64,000 bases of DNA, taken from the NCBI GenBank assembly GCA_032718565.1, contig JAVGVS010000666.1:62001-126000 (forward strand). The letters run 5' to 3'. The notes below the pieces were generated by a model that had not been told where the DNA came from, did not search any database, and saw only the letters and a program-made list of their open reading frames with translations. This document shows positions 34,464-45,350 of the stretch, one piece after another (positions within the stretch are counted from its first letter, which is position 1; each line of letters starts with the position of its first letter). The DNA comes from Distichodus sexfasciatus. Its lineage: Eukaryota > Chordata > Actinopteri > Characiformes > Distichodontidae. A program made the position numbers and the translations under genes.

Positions 34464-34890
34464 CTGAAGCTGAAACGCCACACCTGTTGAGAAAAATAAC
34501 CTTTTTTCCGCTGTTCGAGATAGTGTGTGAGCGAAAACGACAGAATAACACCCAAGGAGAGAGAGATAAAGAGGAGATGGTTAGGAGTGGGACAAAGAAA
34601 GTGAAGCAAAAAGAGAGAAAAGAAAGAGATAAATAGGATTGAGAGAGATAGAGAAAATGAAAGAAATATAGAAATAAATAGAGAGACTGAAGGAGTGATA
34701 AGAAAGAGAGGGGAAAGAGAGAAAGAGTAAGCAATGGAGCAGATGAAGGGATAGAGAGAGAGAAAGAAAGGTGAAGAGAGAAGCAAAGAAAGAGATGAAT
34801 AGAGGGAGAGAGATTGAAAGAGAGAGAGCAAGTGAGGGCGAAAGAGGAGAGAGGGAAAGAAAGCAAGCAAGCAAGAAAGAAAGAAATTTT
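33720..34890. repeat. Purine/pyrimidine strand-asymmetric tract with (GA)n and (CT)n
   Basis: About 1.2 kb with long GA-only runs on the + strand (33736-33763, 34245-34277) and CT runs (33819-33861, 34405-34440, then (CA)n). In between are drifted GAGAGAAAGAAA units. Long minus-strand open frames of Ser/Leu/Phe-rich composition are produced by TCTCTT reading and are not genes. Confidence 0.9.
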
Positions 34891-35765
34891 ATTTTGAATT
34901 CAACAGTAAGTCCACGTTTACGCCGGGTATTTACAGAAACAGCTGTTTCTCCCTCTCCGTTTTCTTAAGAATATCATTGATTACACCAGATTATTTCCAA
35001 AAAGTATTCATTTACACCAATCCGCATAATTACAGCATCAAGAGCTGTTATGAACATGCCAAACCTATAGGCGGCAGTGTAACGAGAAGTGTAAAGCCAT
35101 GTTAGCCAATCATAATCCTGAAAACAATACAACGACTTTCTGTTCCGATAACGATCAGCCAAAGCAACTGTATACAAAAAGACGCAAATGCATTTTCTGT
35201 TGCATACTGTGACGTGAAAACGTATAAAGTATTTAAGGTACGTGCACAATAGAAGTAAACACATCGTCGTTTTCCTCGTTTACACATATCTACAGAATCC
35301 AGCGTTTTCAAAAATCTTCACTTTGGAGGACGTTTTGAAAAATATCTGTTTGAGGTGGCTAAAACTCTGTTTACACGTAAACAAAAGGCCCAAATGTATA
35401 AAAATATCTACATACGTGTAAACAAGCCCTAAAAGAATTTGGAAAAATGAATAACATTTGCCAAAAAACGTCAACATTCACAACCATTTTCACATCCTAA
35501 AAATTTTGAACTGTGCCTCAAGTTTTAAAGTCCAAACCTGAACTCGACTTCCAGAACAAGTGGCGGAGAGAGAGCAGAGCTGGGTTCGGAAGTAGAGAGA
35601 AGTAGAGCGCGGATCGGACGCAGGTCGTGTACTGCCTTCCAGCAGCATTCCGGCTGCTCCCGGAATGTTCCATCTGCTCCATCAACCAGATCCTGACCAG
35701 GTGCGACCCACTGCTCATTCTCAGAATGGAGAGAATAACTTGAGTTCTGGAGTTACGCTAACATA
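34891..35765. other. Unique-looking stretch, no gene seen
   Basis: Balanced composition with no recognisable exons, SINE or transposon protein. Minus-strand frames of about 65-96 codons overlap here in different frames and show no family signature. Confidence 0.4.
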
Positions 35766-35769
35766 TGTG

Positions 35770-35940
35770 GAGTGGTCCGACAGAAAATACAAGCCACAAT
35801 ACACATGTAAAAGCTCAAACAGCATGCTAAAAGCATAACGCTAAAGCAAAATCCACAAAATGATTGGAAAAAGCCACAACGCAACATCCACAAAATAAAT
35901 GCAAACAGTACAACGAAGGCAAGAGCCACAACATGTTTTT
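35770..35940. repeat. Minisatellite of AAAGCCACAACACAAATGCA-type units
   Basis: Drifted ~20-bp units (ACAAGCCACAATACACATG, AAAAGCCACAACGCAACATC, AAATGCAAACAGTACAACG). They are the reverse complement of the larger array at 51106-51415. Confidence 0.6.
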
Positions 35941-36063
35941 ACTCTATCATATAATAATTGCCTCGGGCACCTGTTAATTTATTTATATAATTTTTGCGCA
36001 GGCGATAAGGGGGGTTGAGTAATGGAGACGTTTGACTGACTACCTGTCAATCCATTACAAAAA

Positions 36064-36082
<19 letters not shown>

Positions 36083-36119
<37 letters not shown>
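36083..36119. repeat. (GT)n-(GA)n microsatellite
   Basis: GTGTGTGT (from about 36064) followed by an uninterrupted GA run. Confidence 0.9.
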
Positions 36120-36121
<2 letters not shown>

Positions 36122-36374
36122 TATTTGCCCATATTTCTCAAGCACTGCTGTGGAACATCATAATGAGAATTGATTTACTGTCAACCTCTTGATGATGTCA
36201 TTCGTGTTTGATCGTTTTCCTCACGTTCATTGTTCTAAACATGACAGCATTCCCGTGATGTTCAAGGTGATATAAAGTGAATTCAGGTGTTTCTACCAGA
36301 GCTGTTACCACAGGTGTGTAAAATCAAGCAGCTGGCCATGCTGTCTCCATTCACACACATTTGTGAAACAACAT

Positions 36375-36785
36375 GAGTCATTGGCCAGCACGGCGGCGCA
36401 GCGGTTAGCGCTGCCGCCTCACAGCGAGAAGCTCTAGAATTGAGTGGTGTAAAGCACACCACCACTAGACTGTGGAGCAGTGGAAACAACTGGTATGGAA
36501 GGACCAATCACGTTTGCCCGTTTGGCAGTCAGATGGGTGAGTCTGGGTTTGGCGGATGCTGGGAGAACGTTTGGTCTGATGGACTGTGAAGGCCAATCTT
36601 AATACTTCATCACACCAAGAGATGTTGAACAACGGCATGCTTCCAGCTTTGTGGACACAGTTTGGGGAGGGTCCTTTTCTTTTTCAGCATGACGACTGTG
36701 CTCCAGTGCACAAAGCAAGGTCCACCACGACGATGGTTTGACGAGTGTGGTGTCATTCTATTCTGAAAGGCAATGGGATAACCAC
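36375..36785 (+). mobile_element. tRNA-like SINE fragment joined to a Tc1 transposase fossil
   Basis: 36375-36432 reads CAGCACGGCGGCGCAGCGGT, TAGCGCTGCCGCCTCACAGC, a tRNA-like SINE head. From about 36455 codons resemble a Tc1-type transposase interrupted by shifts: an initial D-x-x-x-x-F-x-x-W-Q-S-D-G-like part, then L-W-x-Q-F-G-E-G-P-F-L-F-Q-H-D and D-C-A-P-V-H-K-A-R-S. The DDE core is broken. Confidence 0.7.
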
Positions 36786-37004
36786 GTCACAACAATGATG
36801 TCACAAAACTCAATCCAAGCTGCACTGATTTGTAGACAACAAAGCCAGATGTAACTATCATTTTAAAAATAATTTTCTGTGCCAACCTGCTGCTCGTTTT
36901 TTGCCCTCCAGAGTCTGCCACTGATAAGCCGGCTGTTTAGTAACGAGTCTGACTGACTGTCATTCCATTACAAAAGAGGAAAAACCTTGCAGTGTGTGTT
37001 TGTG

Positions 37005-37190
37005 TGTATGTGTGGTCATGTATTTAGGGGTTTGTGAGGACCTGTTTGACCTTTAAAACATAGAAACGACTATATGGTGCATTTTTATGGTTTGTGAGGA
37101 TGTTTATGTGGTTTGTGAGGACTGGTCATCGAGTCACTATGACAGTCAATGGAAGTAGCTCACATAGACAGTAATACAAGTGTGTGTGTG
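37005..37190. repeat. GT-flanked dispersed repeat
   Basis: Same family as 29636-29955: GTCATGTATTTAGGGGTTTG, TGAGGACCTGTTTGACC, GACAGTCAATGGAAG, then GTGTGTGT. Confidence 0.55.
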
Positions 37191-37424
37191 TATAAAAAGA
37201 GGTCGCCACAATCCCCTCGCAGCCCTCTTTAAATGTTAACCGATGCAAATCGCTCCATCCTGTATCTCTCGTTTCATTTGGGCTCGTCATAATGCACAGC
37301 GCTTTACCGTTTTCCACATTTCTGAAAACGCTTTACGCTTTGTTATTTTATAAACGCGGAACCTGAACACCACAAAAGCACTTCATGCTTCACTGCTTTG
37401 TCACATGAAGGACAAGTCATTGGA

Positions 37425-37690
37425 TATTCATTCATTGATTCATTCATTCAGTATCTGAACCACTTAATTCCTGCCAGGGTTGCGTCGGCTGGAGACCGGT
37501 CTATGGGTGCGAGGCGGGGACGCATCACAGGGCACACACTCACCCAAACACCCTCACCTAAGAGTAGGCAATCCATCTACATTGCATGCTTGTGGAGCAC
37601 CCAGAGAAAACCCACTCAAACTCCACACAGAAAGACCCCACCACCTACCTGGGGACTGAACCCAAAACCTTCTCAATGTGAGGCAACAGT
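37425..37690 (+). repeat. Dispersed retroposon tail
   Basis: ATTCATTCATTCAGTATCTG, AACCACTTAATTCCTGCCAG, GTGCGAGGCGGGGACGCATC, ACAGGGCACACACTCACCCA, then CCACCTACCTGGGGACTGAA. Typical of a frequent fish SINE/LINE tail; related to 26070-26222. Confidence 0.6.
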
Positions 37691-38540
37691 TTGGCAAATA
37701 AAAGTGACAGATGCATCTACGAGCTTATTTATTTTCTGACAAACGGACACATGCAGGAATTAAGGCAAATCCCAGAGCAAACCCACTGTTCGGATGGCTA
37801 CGGCTGAAGTGTGTGTGTATGTTTGAGCCTGTGTCAGTGTGTGTATGTGTGTGTGAATAATAAAGGTTAATAAGGACGTCTTCTTTTCACAGACAGAGCC
37901 GTCACGCCGAAACGTGACCGCAACAGGTCCGAATAATTTAGAATATCAATGGCGTAGTTGGTATGCCAGGGTCATACGACTTTTATTAGTATTCTGTCGG
38001 GACCGCTAGGCCAGCTGTCTCCACGGCGACCTGGGGATGGGGGCGGGGTGAATGAGTGGACAGTCTTGTCATTTAGTTCCGCCTACTTTTTAGGGAGATC
38101 GATTTTACAGGGCAGGTGTAGCCAAGAGAGAAAGCAAAACTGTTAAATTGTTAAAAATGTTTCCCAAGCACTTAAACGTGTGGCTTTAATACCATACAAA
38201 CCCACTTTTTAAAAAAATCGTCGAGAGCAAAACTATATTGATGACGTCACTACCTTAAACGCGTAGCATAAAGGAGTTTTGCTCTCAACAATTTTAATCA
38301 ATTGTATAAATTTGCAAAGTTTCACCGCAACTGAAACCTGGCAAAATATTTGGATTTTCCACGATAATTATTAACTATAATCAACTAAATCAGAAGTTAA
38401 TCATTAGTGCAGCTACTTTTAAAACACGCCCAATCGTGACGTAGCGTGGCGAGACCTTCCCGAGCTGGTGGTGTAGTTTGGTTTCTTTGCTGTGTTCGTT
38501 ATCTTGGGAAGCTACGATGAGTCACGACTCCAACACTGCT
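37691..38540. other. No gene or clear repeat recognised
   Basis: Mixed-composition sequence with a short GT tract near 37810-37855. Nothing else could be supported. Confidence 0.4.
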
Positions 38541-38559
38541 CAATAAATCATAACAGCAG

Positions 38560-39112
38560 AGTGTGTGTGTGTGTGTGTGGTCGGATGTGTGTGGCAGAAG
38601 AGATAGTATGAGAGAGAAGGTTAAGAGTGTGCCGGGTTGAGAGGGAAAGAGAGAGAGGGTGAGAGTGCGTGTGTGTAAAAGGGAGTGTATGAGAGCGAGA
38701 AAGAGAGTGAAGAATGAGTGTGAGGGAGAGAGAAAGAGAGAGAGTTGGAGAGAAAAAGAGGGAGAGAGAAAGAGAGAGAGGGAAGAAGAGGGTAAAGGGG
38801 GGGTTGGGGGGGTTGGGCAAAAAAGAGAGAGATGTTGAAGAAGACCACCAAAAAACGAAATACAAAGAGATGGGGGAAGAGAAAAAGAGGGAAGGGAAGA
38901 AGAGGGAAAGAGAGAGAGGAGTTTCTAAGAAGAGAGAAGAGGTTAGGATTAAAAAAAATAGGACAAAATGAAGGAAGGAAGGCAGGTCAGGGAGAGAGAG
39001 TGGGGGATACAAGTTTGTAAGAAGGAGAGAGTGATGAGAGGAAGAGGGAGAGAAAGAGAAAAGGATAATCTTTTGTATTAAAAAAAGAAGAGAGAGAGAG
39101 AGAGAAGTGAGT
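38560..39112. repeat. GT tract followed by a GA-rich asymmetric tract
   Basis: (GT)n at 38561-38579, then about 500 bp of drifted GAGAGAAAGAG/GAAGAG sequence on the + strand with a GGGGGGGTTGGGGGG run near 38797. Overlapping open frames on both strands are composition artefacts. Confidence 0.9.
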
Positions 39113-39206
39113 TAGAGAGGAAGAGTCTGTACTCACATCTGTATGGTTTTGGGAGAGTTTTTTCAGTGACAAAAATGGGTCAAAGCAGTCATTAAGGACA
39201 CCTAAA

Positions 39207-39335
39207 GTGTGTGTGTGTGTGTGTTTGGGGTGTGTGTGTGTGTGTTTTGGGTGTGTTTGTGTGTGTGTGTGTGTGTTTGGGGTGTGTTTGTGTGTGTTTG
39301 GGGTGTGTTTGTGTGTGTGTGTGTGTGTGTTTACT
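39207..39335. repeat. (GT)n minisatellite with TTTGGGG interruptions
   Basis: GTGTGTGT blocks separated by TTTGGGGTGTGT or TTTTGGGTGTGT at roughly 25-30 bp spacing. A (CA)n tract follows at about 39478-39500. Confidence 0.9.
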
Positions 39336-39740
39336 GTGTTGCTCTTTCCTCTCTGACAGCCGAGGTCATTCCACTCGACCCTGCTTTGAACCGACACAGT
39401 CACCGAGCCCAAGTTTATCTCACACAAAAAACACACACACCGCAAATTACCCTCGTCCCCATCGGCATTCTGCTCCACACACACACACACACACACACAC
39501 TCACTCTTCCCACCCTCCCACTGCTCTCATCCATCCCTCTCTCTCTCTCCGGCTAGTACACAAGTGGAATTACCATATGGTAATGTGATCACAAAAGGAG
39601 AAAGCGTGATAAATGTTCGTTTTGGTAACAATGCTCGGTGCTGATGCTCAATCCCGTTTCCATGGCAGTAAGAGCTGCCCAATTTGTAGATGTTCCTCAA
39701 ATAACTAATATTGTTGATATTCCACATTGTGAACGCATCT

Positions 39741-39959
39741 CGGCACACAGTTTACCACAAACAAATGCAATGCGTTGGACCTGTCTGTGAAGGAGCACTG
39801 GGTAGCTAACATGGGCAGCACCTGTGTAGCTGTGCTTGGAGCCAGATCCTTGAGGGCTTTATGAGTACATCAATGATACCTTTACTGATCCAGGACTTGA
39901 ACCAGTGACCTTCTGATGATGGGGGCAACTCCCCAACCATTACACTACCAACTGCCCCG
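39741..39959 (-). repeat. SINE family 1 copy
   Basis: Reverse copy: CACAGTTTACCACAAACAAA, GAAGGAGCACTGGGTAGC, CCAGGACTTGAACCAGTGAC, ACTACCAACTGCCCC. A second partial one follows at about 39960-40085. Confidence 0.75.
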
Positions 39960-40089
39960 ACCTCTGTGTTTGACTCATCTGTGAATGGGCAGTGGTTTGT
40001 CAGTGCCTAGTGAACAGAGCTTGGGGATGTGAGAACCTCAGTGGTACCTTTACTGGTCCAGGACTTGATCTGGCATCCTTTCGATAATG

Positions 40090-40215
40090 GGGTGGTGGTA
40101 GTCTAGGGTTAGAATACTTGCCTCTGGACCATCACTGGGTTCCTGAGCAAGACCCTTAACCCAGGTCACTCTCAAACAAGCTGTACCTGAATGTCATCCA
40201 TTTCTTACAAGGTGA
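40090..40215 (+). repeat. SINE family 2 copy, partial
   Basis: GTGGTGGTAGTCTAGGGTTA, CATCACTGGGTTCCTGAGCA, AGACCCTTAACCC, AGGTCACTCTCAAACAAGCT. Compare 44071-44260. Confidence 0.55.
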
Positions 40216-40434
40216 GAAACCATCAGAAATCCATCGACAGATACCTGAGGTTTATGGTGATTTACAGTTTAAGGCTATATGTTTAAGGCTCAGGGATTTT
40301 GTACACAATGCAAACCAGCCTTAAAGAGGAAAGACGGCAGTGATGCCGAGGAGCACAACAGTCACCAGTTCTACAGCCACCCATCAGAAATCCATCAACA
40401 GATATCTGAGGTATAGTGAAGGCTATATGTTTAA

Positions 40435-40595
40435 GACTCAGGGATTTTGTACACAATGGGTTCGAGTTCCACCAGCACAACCATCACTGGGTTCCTGAAC
40501 AAGACTCCTAATCCCAAGTTGCTCTCAGGGAAATTGGCCCTGAAATTTGGAAAATGGAAGTCACTCTGTCTGCCAAATGCTGTAAATGAAGTCCT
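40435..40595 (+). repeat. SINE family 2 copy
   Basis: GGTTCGAGTTCCACCAGC, CACTGGGTTCCTGAACAAGA, AGTTGCTCTCAGGGAAATTG, CTGCCAAATGCTGTAAATG. 40260-40310 and 40412-40465 also repeat each other (TATATGTTTAAG, CTCAGGGATTTTGTACACAA), showing a local duplication. Confidence 0.65.
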
Positions 40596-40649
40596 GCAAG
40601 ACAATGCTTGCCCATGCACTAATAAGGACATCAAGGCTTGTCTGGATAG

Positions 40650-41084
40650 ACTGACGTTACAGGTATAGCGACATACTCCATATTCACCAAATTTGACACC
40701 ATATAATTTCCACCAAAACCTCTGGATGGTCATTAATTCAATGCAGATGATGATATGAAGAATGTAATGCATGAGTGGTTGAAAGGACAAGACAAAACTG
40801 GAATCCAGGCTCTTTTAGACAGGTGGGACATGTACATTGAGTTCCACTGGGAGCTTGACTCCCGCTTGAACAGAGGCAAAAGACGACGCACAAACCTGGA
40901 AATATGTGAAACTCTGGCTGAGAAGCTTGGGATAAAGAGAGTTGGAGCTTTGGAATGTCGAGGAGATGTGGATGTGAAAAAGAAACCAGGTACAAACTTA
41001 CAAGAGCCACAAAAAGAACAAAACACAAGCAGTGCAAAAATAGACAAAAACAGGAGAGCAGAAATGCAAAGCTATGAGCAATGA
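40650..41084 (+). mobile_element. Mariner-type transposase fossil with open 3' frame
   Basis: From about 40670 the sequence reads as interrupted mariner C-terminus: H-T-P-Y-S-P-N-L-T-P-Y-N-F, then, after shifts, V-M-H-E-W-L-K with G-I-Q-A-L-L-D-R-W-D-M-Y-I. These match the conserved 'PYSPDLAPxDF' and 'GIxxLxxRWxxCI' parts of that family. An uninterrupted frame of 109 codons (40755-41084) starts in the transposase and runs about 75 codons past its usual end into Lys/Arg-rich sequence of unknown origin. The catalytic core is absent. Confidence 0.6.
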
Positions 41085-41700
41085 CACCCTCAACACTTTC
41101 TTGTGTTCGCAGCTGTGTTATCAGTCGTGTTCGTTTTGCTCTTTTCACACTTCTCCACTTTGTAACAACACACACACTCGTCTCCAACTCTCCCGTCCAT
41201 AAAGTCCTTTTCTGTTCCGGTGGGAAACACTGGCCCAGTTTCCCTTTCCCCAAATTGAGCCTTTGTCATTTCTTGAAATATTATTTTTTGCTCGTTGAAT
41301 TAAAAAGGGCGAAACTCAGTAGGAACACAAATCAAGCAGATTTTGCCTTCATTTTTGCTTCACTATTCCATTACTCTGAAGTTTCTTCTCTAATTAACAT
41401 GAGATTTGAATGTTATTAAAGAAAGTTATTTTTAGCGATAATGTCACGTCTACTGACAGGTGATAGATAAGAAGTTACACAGACTACCTTTTAAGGAAAA
41501 CAAGGAGTTACAGACAAATAAATCATCTCCACAGGTAAGTACGGCAATGAAGAGATCCAAAGTGAGGAAGCAAGAGAACATAGCTGTGGTTGATGGAGGG
41601 CATTGAGGCGATCTGCATCGGTTAACATTTAAAGGGCTGCAGGAGGATTGTGGGTATGTGCAGCGACCTCTTACGCTCTCTCTTTCTTGTGTATGTGTGT
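41085..41700. other. No gene recognised
   Basis: Moderate GC, then AT-rich sequence. A + strand frame of 112 codons (41081-41419) has no family signature and is probably fortuitous. Confidence 0.4.
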
Positions 41701-41719
41701 GTTGTTCGCTCTGAGGTCG

Positions 41720-42150
41720 CTCTAGTAGTAGTATTTTTTAAATTACAAGGAGTAGAAGTAGTATTAGTCATTTTTGTAGTACAAGAAGTAGTAGTATAGC
41801 TATTTGTAGTAATAGTGTTTGTGTTACAAGTAGTAGAAGTAGTAGTAATTTCTGCATTACGAATAGTAGTAGTAGTAATATTATTTCATGAATTTCTCTT
41901 TGGGATTTATAAGGTCTCACACACACACAGACGCAGCAGGTGTCCACTGCGGACTCACTGCATGGTGTGTGTCGCTCTATTACAGCTCTCATCACGTCAG
42001 GAGTGAGTCATACACATGCTTATGAGCCATTCTGCTGCATCACTGCAGTCACGCGCACTCACACACACACACACACTCACACACACACACAAAAAAGGCA
42101 ATTGAATACACACTGTGTGTGTGTGGTGGGGGGTGTTTGTGTGTATGTGT
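41720..42150. repeat. (AGT)n-like tract and (AC)n/(GT)n tracts
   Basis: Drifted GTAGTAGTAATA trinucleotides at about 41720-41885, (AC)n at 41918-41930 and 42059-42090, then (GT)n with GGGGGG at 42115-42155. An (AAAT)n follows at 42330-42355. Confidence 0.85.
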
Positions 42151-42659
42151 GTGTTGCAAGATCATATCAGGACACAGCGAGCAGGAGTGTGTGTGTGTGG
42201 CTGTGTTCAGGTTGGGTTTGTTCACAGCTCCAGGCTGTTTTCATTTTTAAACAGCCGCTCGCTTTTATGTTTAATGGGGTATTTTAATTGGAATGATGTC
42301 TTGCATTATCTTCTTTGGAATATGGAAACATTAAATAAATAAATAAATAAATAAACAGCAAATTTTACATAAGTTACAGCCTATATGGATGAGGTGCAGC
42401 ACTATCTATAATTAAGGTAGCTTGGAGGCATTTGCAAGCATTTTAAGGTGTGTCTGTGTGTGTGTGTGTGTTCTCTATTCTTTACAGGAAACTTTTTTAT
42501 GCATTTTTTCTGGTGCGACTACAGCGTGACAGAGATGAAGGCCCACAATCCATCACTAGCTCCGGAATATTCTATGTACTCGTTTATTTCCTTCTCTACC
42601 TCCGCTTGCATCTGTCACGTGTTACCATGGTGACCACAATGTCACATGACCTTTTTTGA

Positions 42660-43130
42660 AAGGGGTGGTGAAATGGTGGTGGTGGGATTCTCTCATGCTG
42701 GTAGTGCAGACGGCAGGGTTGTAGTTAGGAGTAACTAACTACAAGTATCTAAGCTACTAACTACAAGTAGGTAAGTTGTGGTAAGTTGTGGCTCATTGCA
42801 TCACAGTGCACTGTTGACAGCTGTAAGGTGGAGTTGAAGGATGGAGTCCACGTTTGCCAAGATAAAAACAAGAATCCATAGTTTAAAAGTAGCTTCTCCA
42901 ACCCTGGTGGATGACTATAAGAAGTGATGGAACCTGTCATACTGGCGTGTATGGGAGAGAGCGAGAGACAGAGCGAGGGGGGGAGGGAGGTAGAGATGGA
43001 GTGAGGGATGTTGAGGGGAATGCATTAGTGATGTATTGATCTCAGTGACATGGCTATCAGCTGCAGCTGCCACCGAAAAGGTCACTCGCTCTCCCTCATC
43101 CAAATATAGAGGAGAAAAACAGCTAGAGAC
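42660..43130. other. No gene seen
   Basis: Short unique stretch with a GAGCGAGAGAC/GGGGGAGGGAGG purine patch near 42957-43000. Confidence 0.4.
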
Positions 43131-43139
43131 CCTGAGAGC

Positions 43140-43225
43140 ATGTGTATGGTATAGTGTAGAGTGTGTGAGTGTGTGAGTGTGTGAGTGTGTGTGCGTGTGT
43201 GCATGTGTGTGTTTGTGTGTTTATG
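43140..43225. repeat. (GT)n-rich tract
   Basis: GTGTGTGAGTGTGTGAGTGT repeats with a GTGTGTGA sub-unit. Confidence 0.85.
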
Positions 43226-43315
43226 TATCAAAGTCAAGAACATCATTTAAGTCATGTTGAAATTGTAACAGCACAAATCAATAACTATCACTTGTCTCAC
43301 ACTTTTCAGACGTAA

Positions 43316-43417
43316 TAGTGATAGTAGTATTATGAATAGTAGTACTAGTACAAGCAGTAGTAGTAATAGCAGAAGTAGTATGAGTATTATTATTATTATT
43401 AATAGTAGTAATAGCAG

Positions 43418-43449
<32 letters not shown>

Positions 43450-44045
43450 GTAGTAGTAGTAGTAGTAATAGTAATAGTCATAGTAGTACTATGAGTAGTA
43501 GTGTGAGTAGTAGTAGTAGTAATATTACAAGTGGTTGTAATAGTATAAGGTGTAGTAGTAGTAGTATGAGTAGTAGTAGTAGTATGAGTAGTAGTAATAT
43601 GACTTGTGGTATGGTAGTAATAGTACTAGTAGAAGGTGTACTAGTAGTAGTAGTAGTATGAGTAGTAGTGTGAGTTGTAGTAGTAATATTACAAGTGGTT
43701 GTAAGATTATAAGGTGTAGTAGTAATATGAGAAGTAGTATTAGAAGTACTAATATGACTGGTGGTAGTAATAGTACTAGTAGAAGGTGTATAAGTAGTAG
43801 TAGTATGAGTAGTAGTGTGAGTAGTAGTAGTAATATTACAAGTGGTTGTAAGATTATATGGTGTAGTAGTAGTATGAGTAGTAGTATTAGAAGTACTAAT
43901 ATGACTAGTGGTAGTAATAGTACTAGTAAAAGGTGTATAAGTAGTAGTAGTAGTAGTAGTAGTAGTATGAGTAGTAGTAGTAGAAGTAGTGCGAGTAGTG
44001 GTGGTAGTAGTAGCAGTAAAATTATGACTACTGGTAGTAGATTAA
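43316..44045. repeat. Trinucleotide (AGT/ATT)n array with higher-order units
   Basis: Over 700 bp of AGT and ATT trinucleotides. Within it a composite unit recurs: AATATTACAAGTGGTTGTAA at 43521, 43685 and 43832 (spacing 164 and 147 bp). The last two are followed by GAAGTACTAATATGACT and GTAGTAATAGTACTAGTA. The array therefore grew first by slippage, then by unequal exchange. Its 150-codon Ser-rich frame is an artefact. Confidence 0.9.
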
Positions 44046-44070
44046 AATTAAGTTGTTAAAATTTAATTGT

Positions 44071-44265
44071 TGGTGGCCTAGTGGTAGGACACTCGCCTTT
44101 GGACCAAGAGGTTGTGGGTTCGAATCCGACCTCTGGTGTTACCAACACTGGGTTCCTGAGCAAGACCCTTAACCCTAAGTTGCTCTCAGGGGAACTGTCC
44201 CTGAAATTAGGTAATGTAAGTGGCTTTGGAAAAGAGTGTCTGCTAAATGCTGTAAATGTAAGCAA
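44071..44265 (+). repeat. SINE family 2, near full length
   Basis: Head GGTGGCCTAGTGGTAGGAC, B box GGTTCGAATCC, body ACTGGGTTCCTGAGCAAGAC, CTTAACCCTAAGTTGCTCTC, and tail GTAAGTGGCTTTGGAAAAG, TGTCTGCTAAATGCTGTAAA. The tail matches the conserved 3' region seen in many fish SINEs. Immediately follows the trinucleotide array. Confidence 0.8.
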
Positions 44266-44414
44266 CTGTTGTAGCGCTAGTACTACAAGTAATGCTAGTA
44301 GTTGTTGTGTTACTATTTGCATTACACATAAGACTAGTAGTTTTGTATAAAGGGAAGTTGTATTAGTCATAATAATATTAATAGTTGTCGTGGTTGTTGT
44401 AGATGACATTTCTT

Positions 44415-44990
44415 AAATTATAAGTGTTCATGTAGCTCTTATTGCAGTGATAGTCGTAGTTTTCTTGACTTGTGAATAGTAGTAGTTATGGTAATAGTAG
44501 CAGTGTTTGGTATCATATGTAGTAGAAGTTTTAGTTTTTTATAAGTAGAAGCTGTAGCTTTGTTTTACAAGCAGGAATAACTTGCTCATAAGTGTTTATA
44601 GAGAGATATGACAGATGTGTGTGTGTGTGTTGTGGAGGATTGATATTAAGCAGGTGTTTGAGAGAATAATAAGTTAACATCAGAGAGTGTGAAGTTCAGC
44701 TGCTGTCTTGCACACCACCCACACTGAGCTCATCTTCACCAGCAGAGATTAAACCACATTACAGTTATGACTTCATAATTTAGCCAGACTCAATTAAACT
44801 GTGTTTAACGTGGAGCAGTGGAGAGAGAAACGAGGAGATATGAAGAGTCGCCCACGTGCTGAAGTCTTCGAGTTTGCTATTATGAAAACTCAACCTTCTG
44901 GCAAGAGATGAATGATTTCTTCAGTGAAGGACGAAGCTCTCCCTCTTTGTCGTCATATCACTTCTTCTCTTTTTCACGTCTTGCTGAAGT
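44415..44990. other. No gene seen
   Basis: Drifted GTAGTAGT remnants to about 44520, then unique-looking sequence with a short GT tract near 44615. Nothing else could be supported. Confidence 0.4.
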
Positions 44991-44994
44991 TCGT

Positions 44995-45165
44995 ATCCAG
45001 GGCAACTTCCATTTTCCTCATTTCAGGGACAGTCTCCCTGAAGCAACTTGAGGTTTAAGGGTCTTGCTCAGGGACCCAGTGATGATAGCGCTCGAGGTAG
45101 GATTTGAACCCACAACCTTTTGGTCCAGAGGCCAGTATTCCCCACTACACCACAACCACTACACA
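44995..45165 (-). repeat. SINE family 2 copy
   Basis: Reverse copy: CAGGGCAACTTCCATTTTCC, GAAGCAACTTGAGGTTTAAG, GATTTGAACCCACAACCTTT, CACTACACCACAACCAC. Confidence 0.75.
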
Positions 45166-45210
45166 AAAGACAAATCAAATTTTCATATAGATGCACATAC
45201 CGCACAGGTG

Positions 45211-45350
45211 GAGGTGGTGCTCTAGTGGTTAGGAGACTCCTCTCTAGACCAAGAGGTATTGGGTTTGAATCCTACTATCATTGGCTCCCTGAGCACGACC
45301 CATAACCCCAAGTTGCTCTCAGAATAAGGTCTGCTAAATACCATAAAGGT
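45211..45350 (+). repeat. SINE family 2 copy
   Basis: GTGGTGCTCTAGTGGTTAGG, AGACCAAGAGGTATTGGGTT, TGAATCCTACTATCATTGGC, GTCTGCTAAATACCATAAA. Lies 46 bp from, and inverted to, the copy at 44995-45165. Confidence 0.75.

Noticed and set aside
33805..34870. Minus-strand open frames of 353 and 162 codons
   Set aside because: They consist of Ser, Leu, Phe and Arg/Glu strings translated from CT/GA simple sequence, overlap in several frames, and match no domain.
38548..39588. Overlapping frames of 115-169 codons on both strands
   Set aside because: Composition artefacts of GA, GT and CA tracts (His-Thr and Cys-Val strings).
43332..44059. Ser-rich frames of 109 and 151 codons
   Set aside because: Translation of the AGT trinucleotide array, with no splice or promoter context.
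44081..44350. Frames covering SINE family 2 copies (also 40447-40668 and 45120-45305)
   Set aside because: They are read-through of retroposon sequence; the same peptide pieces recur at each copy.
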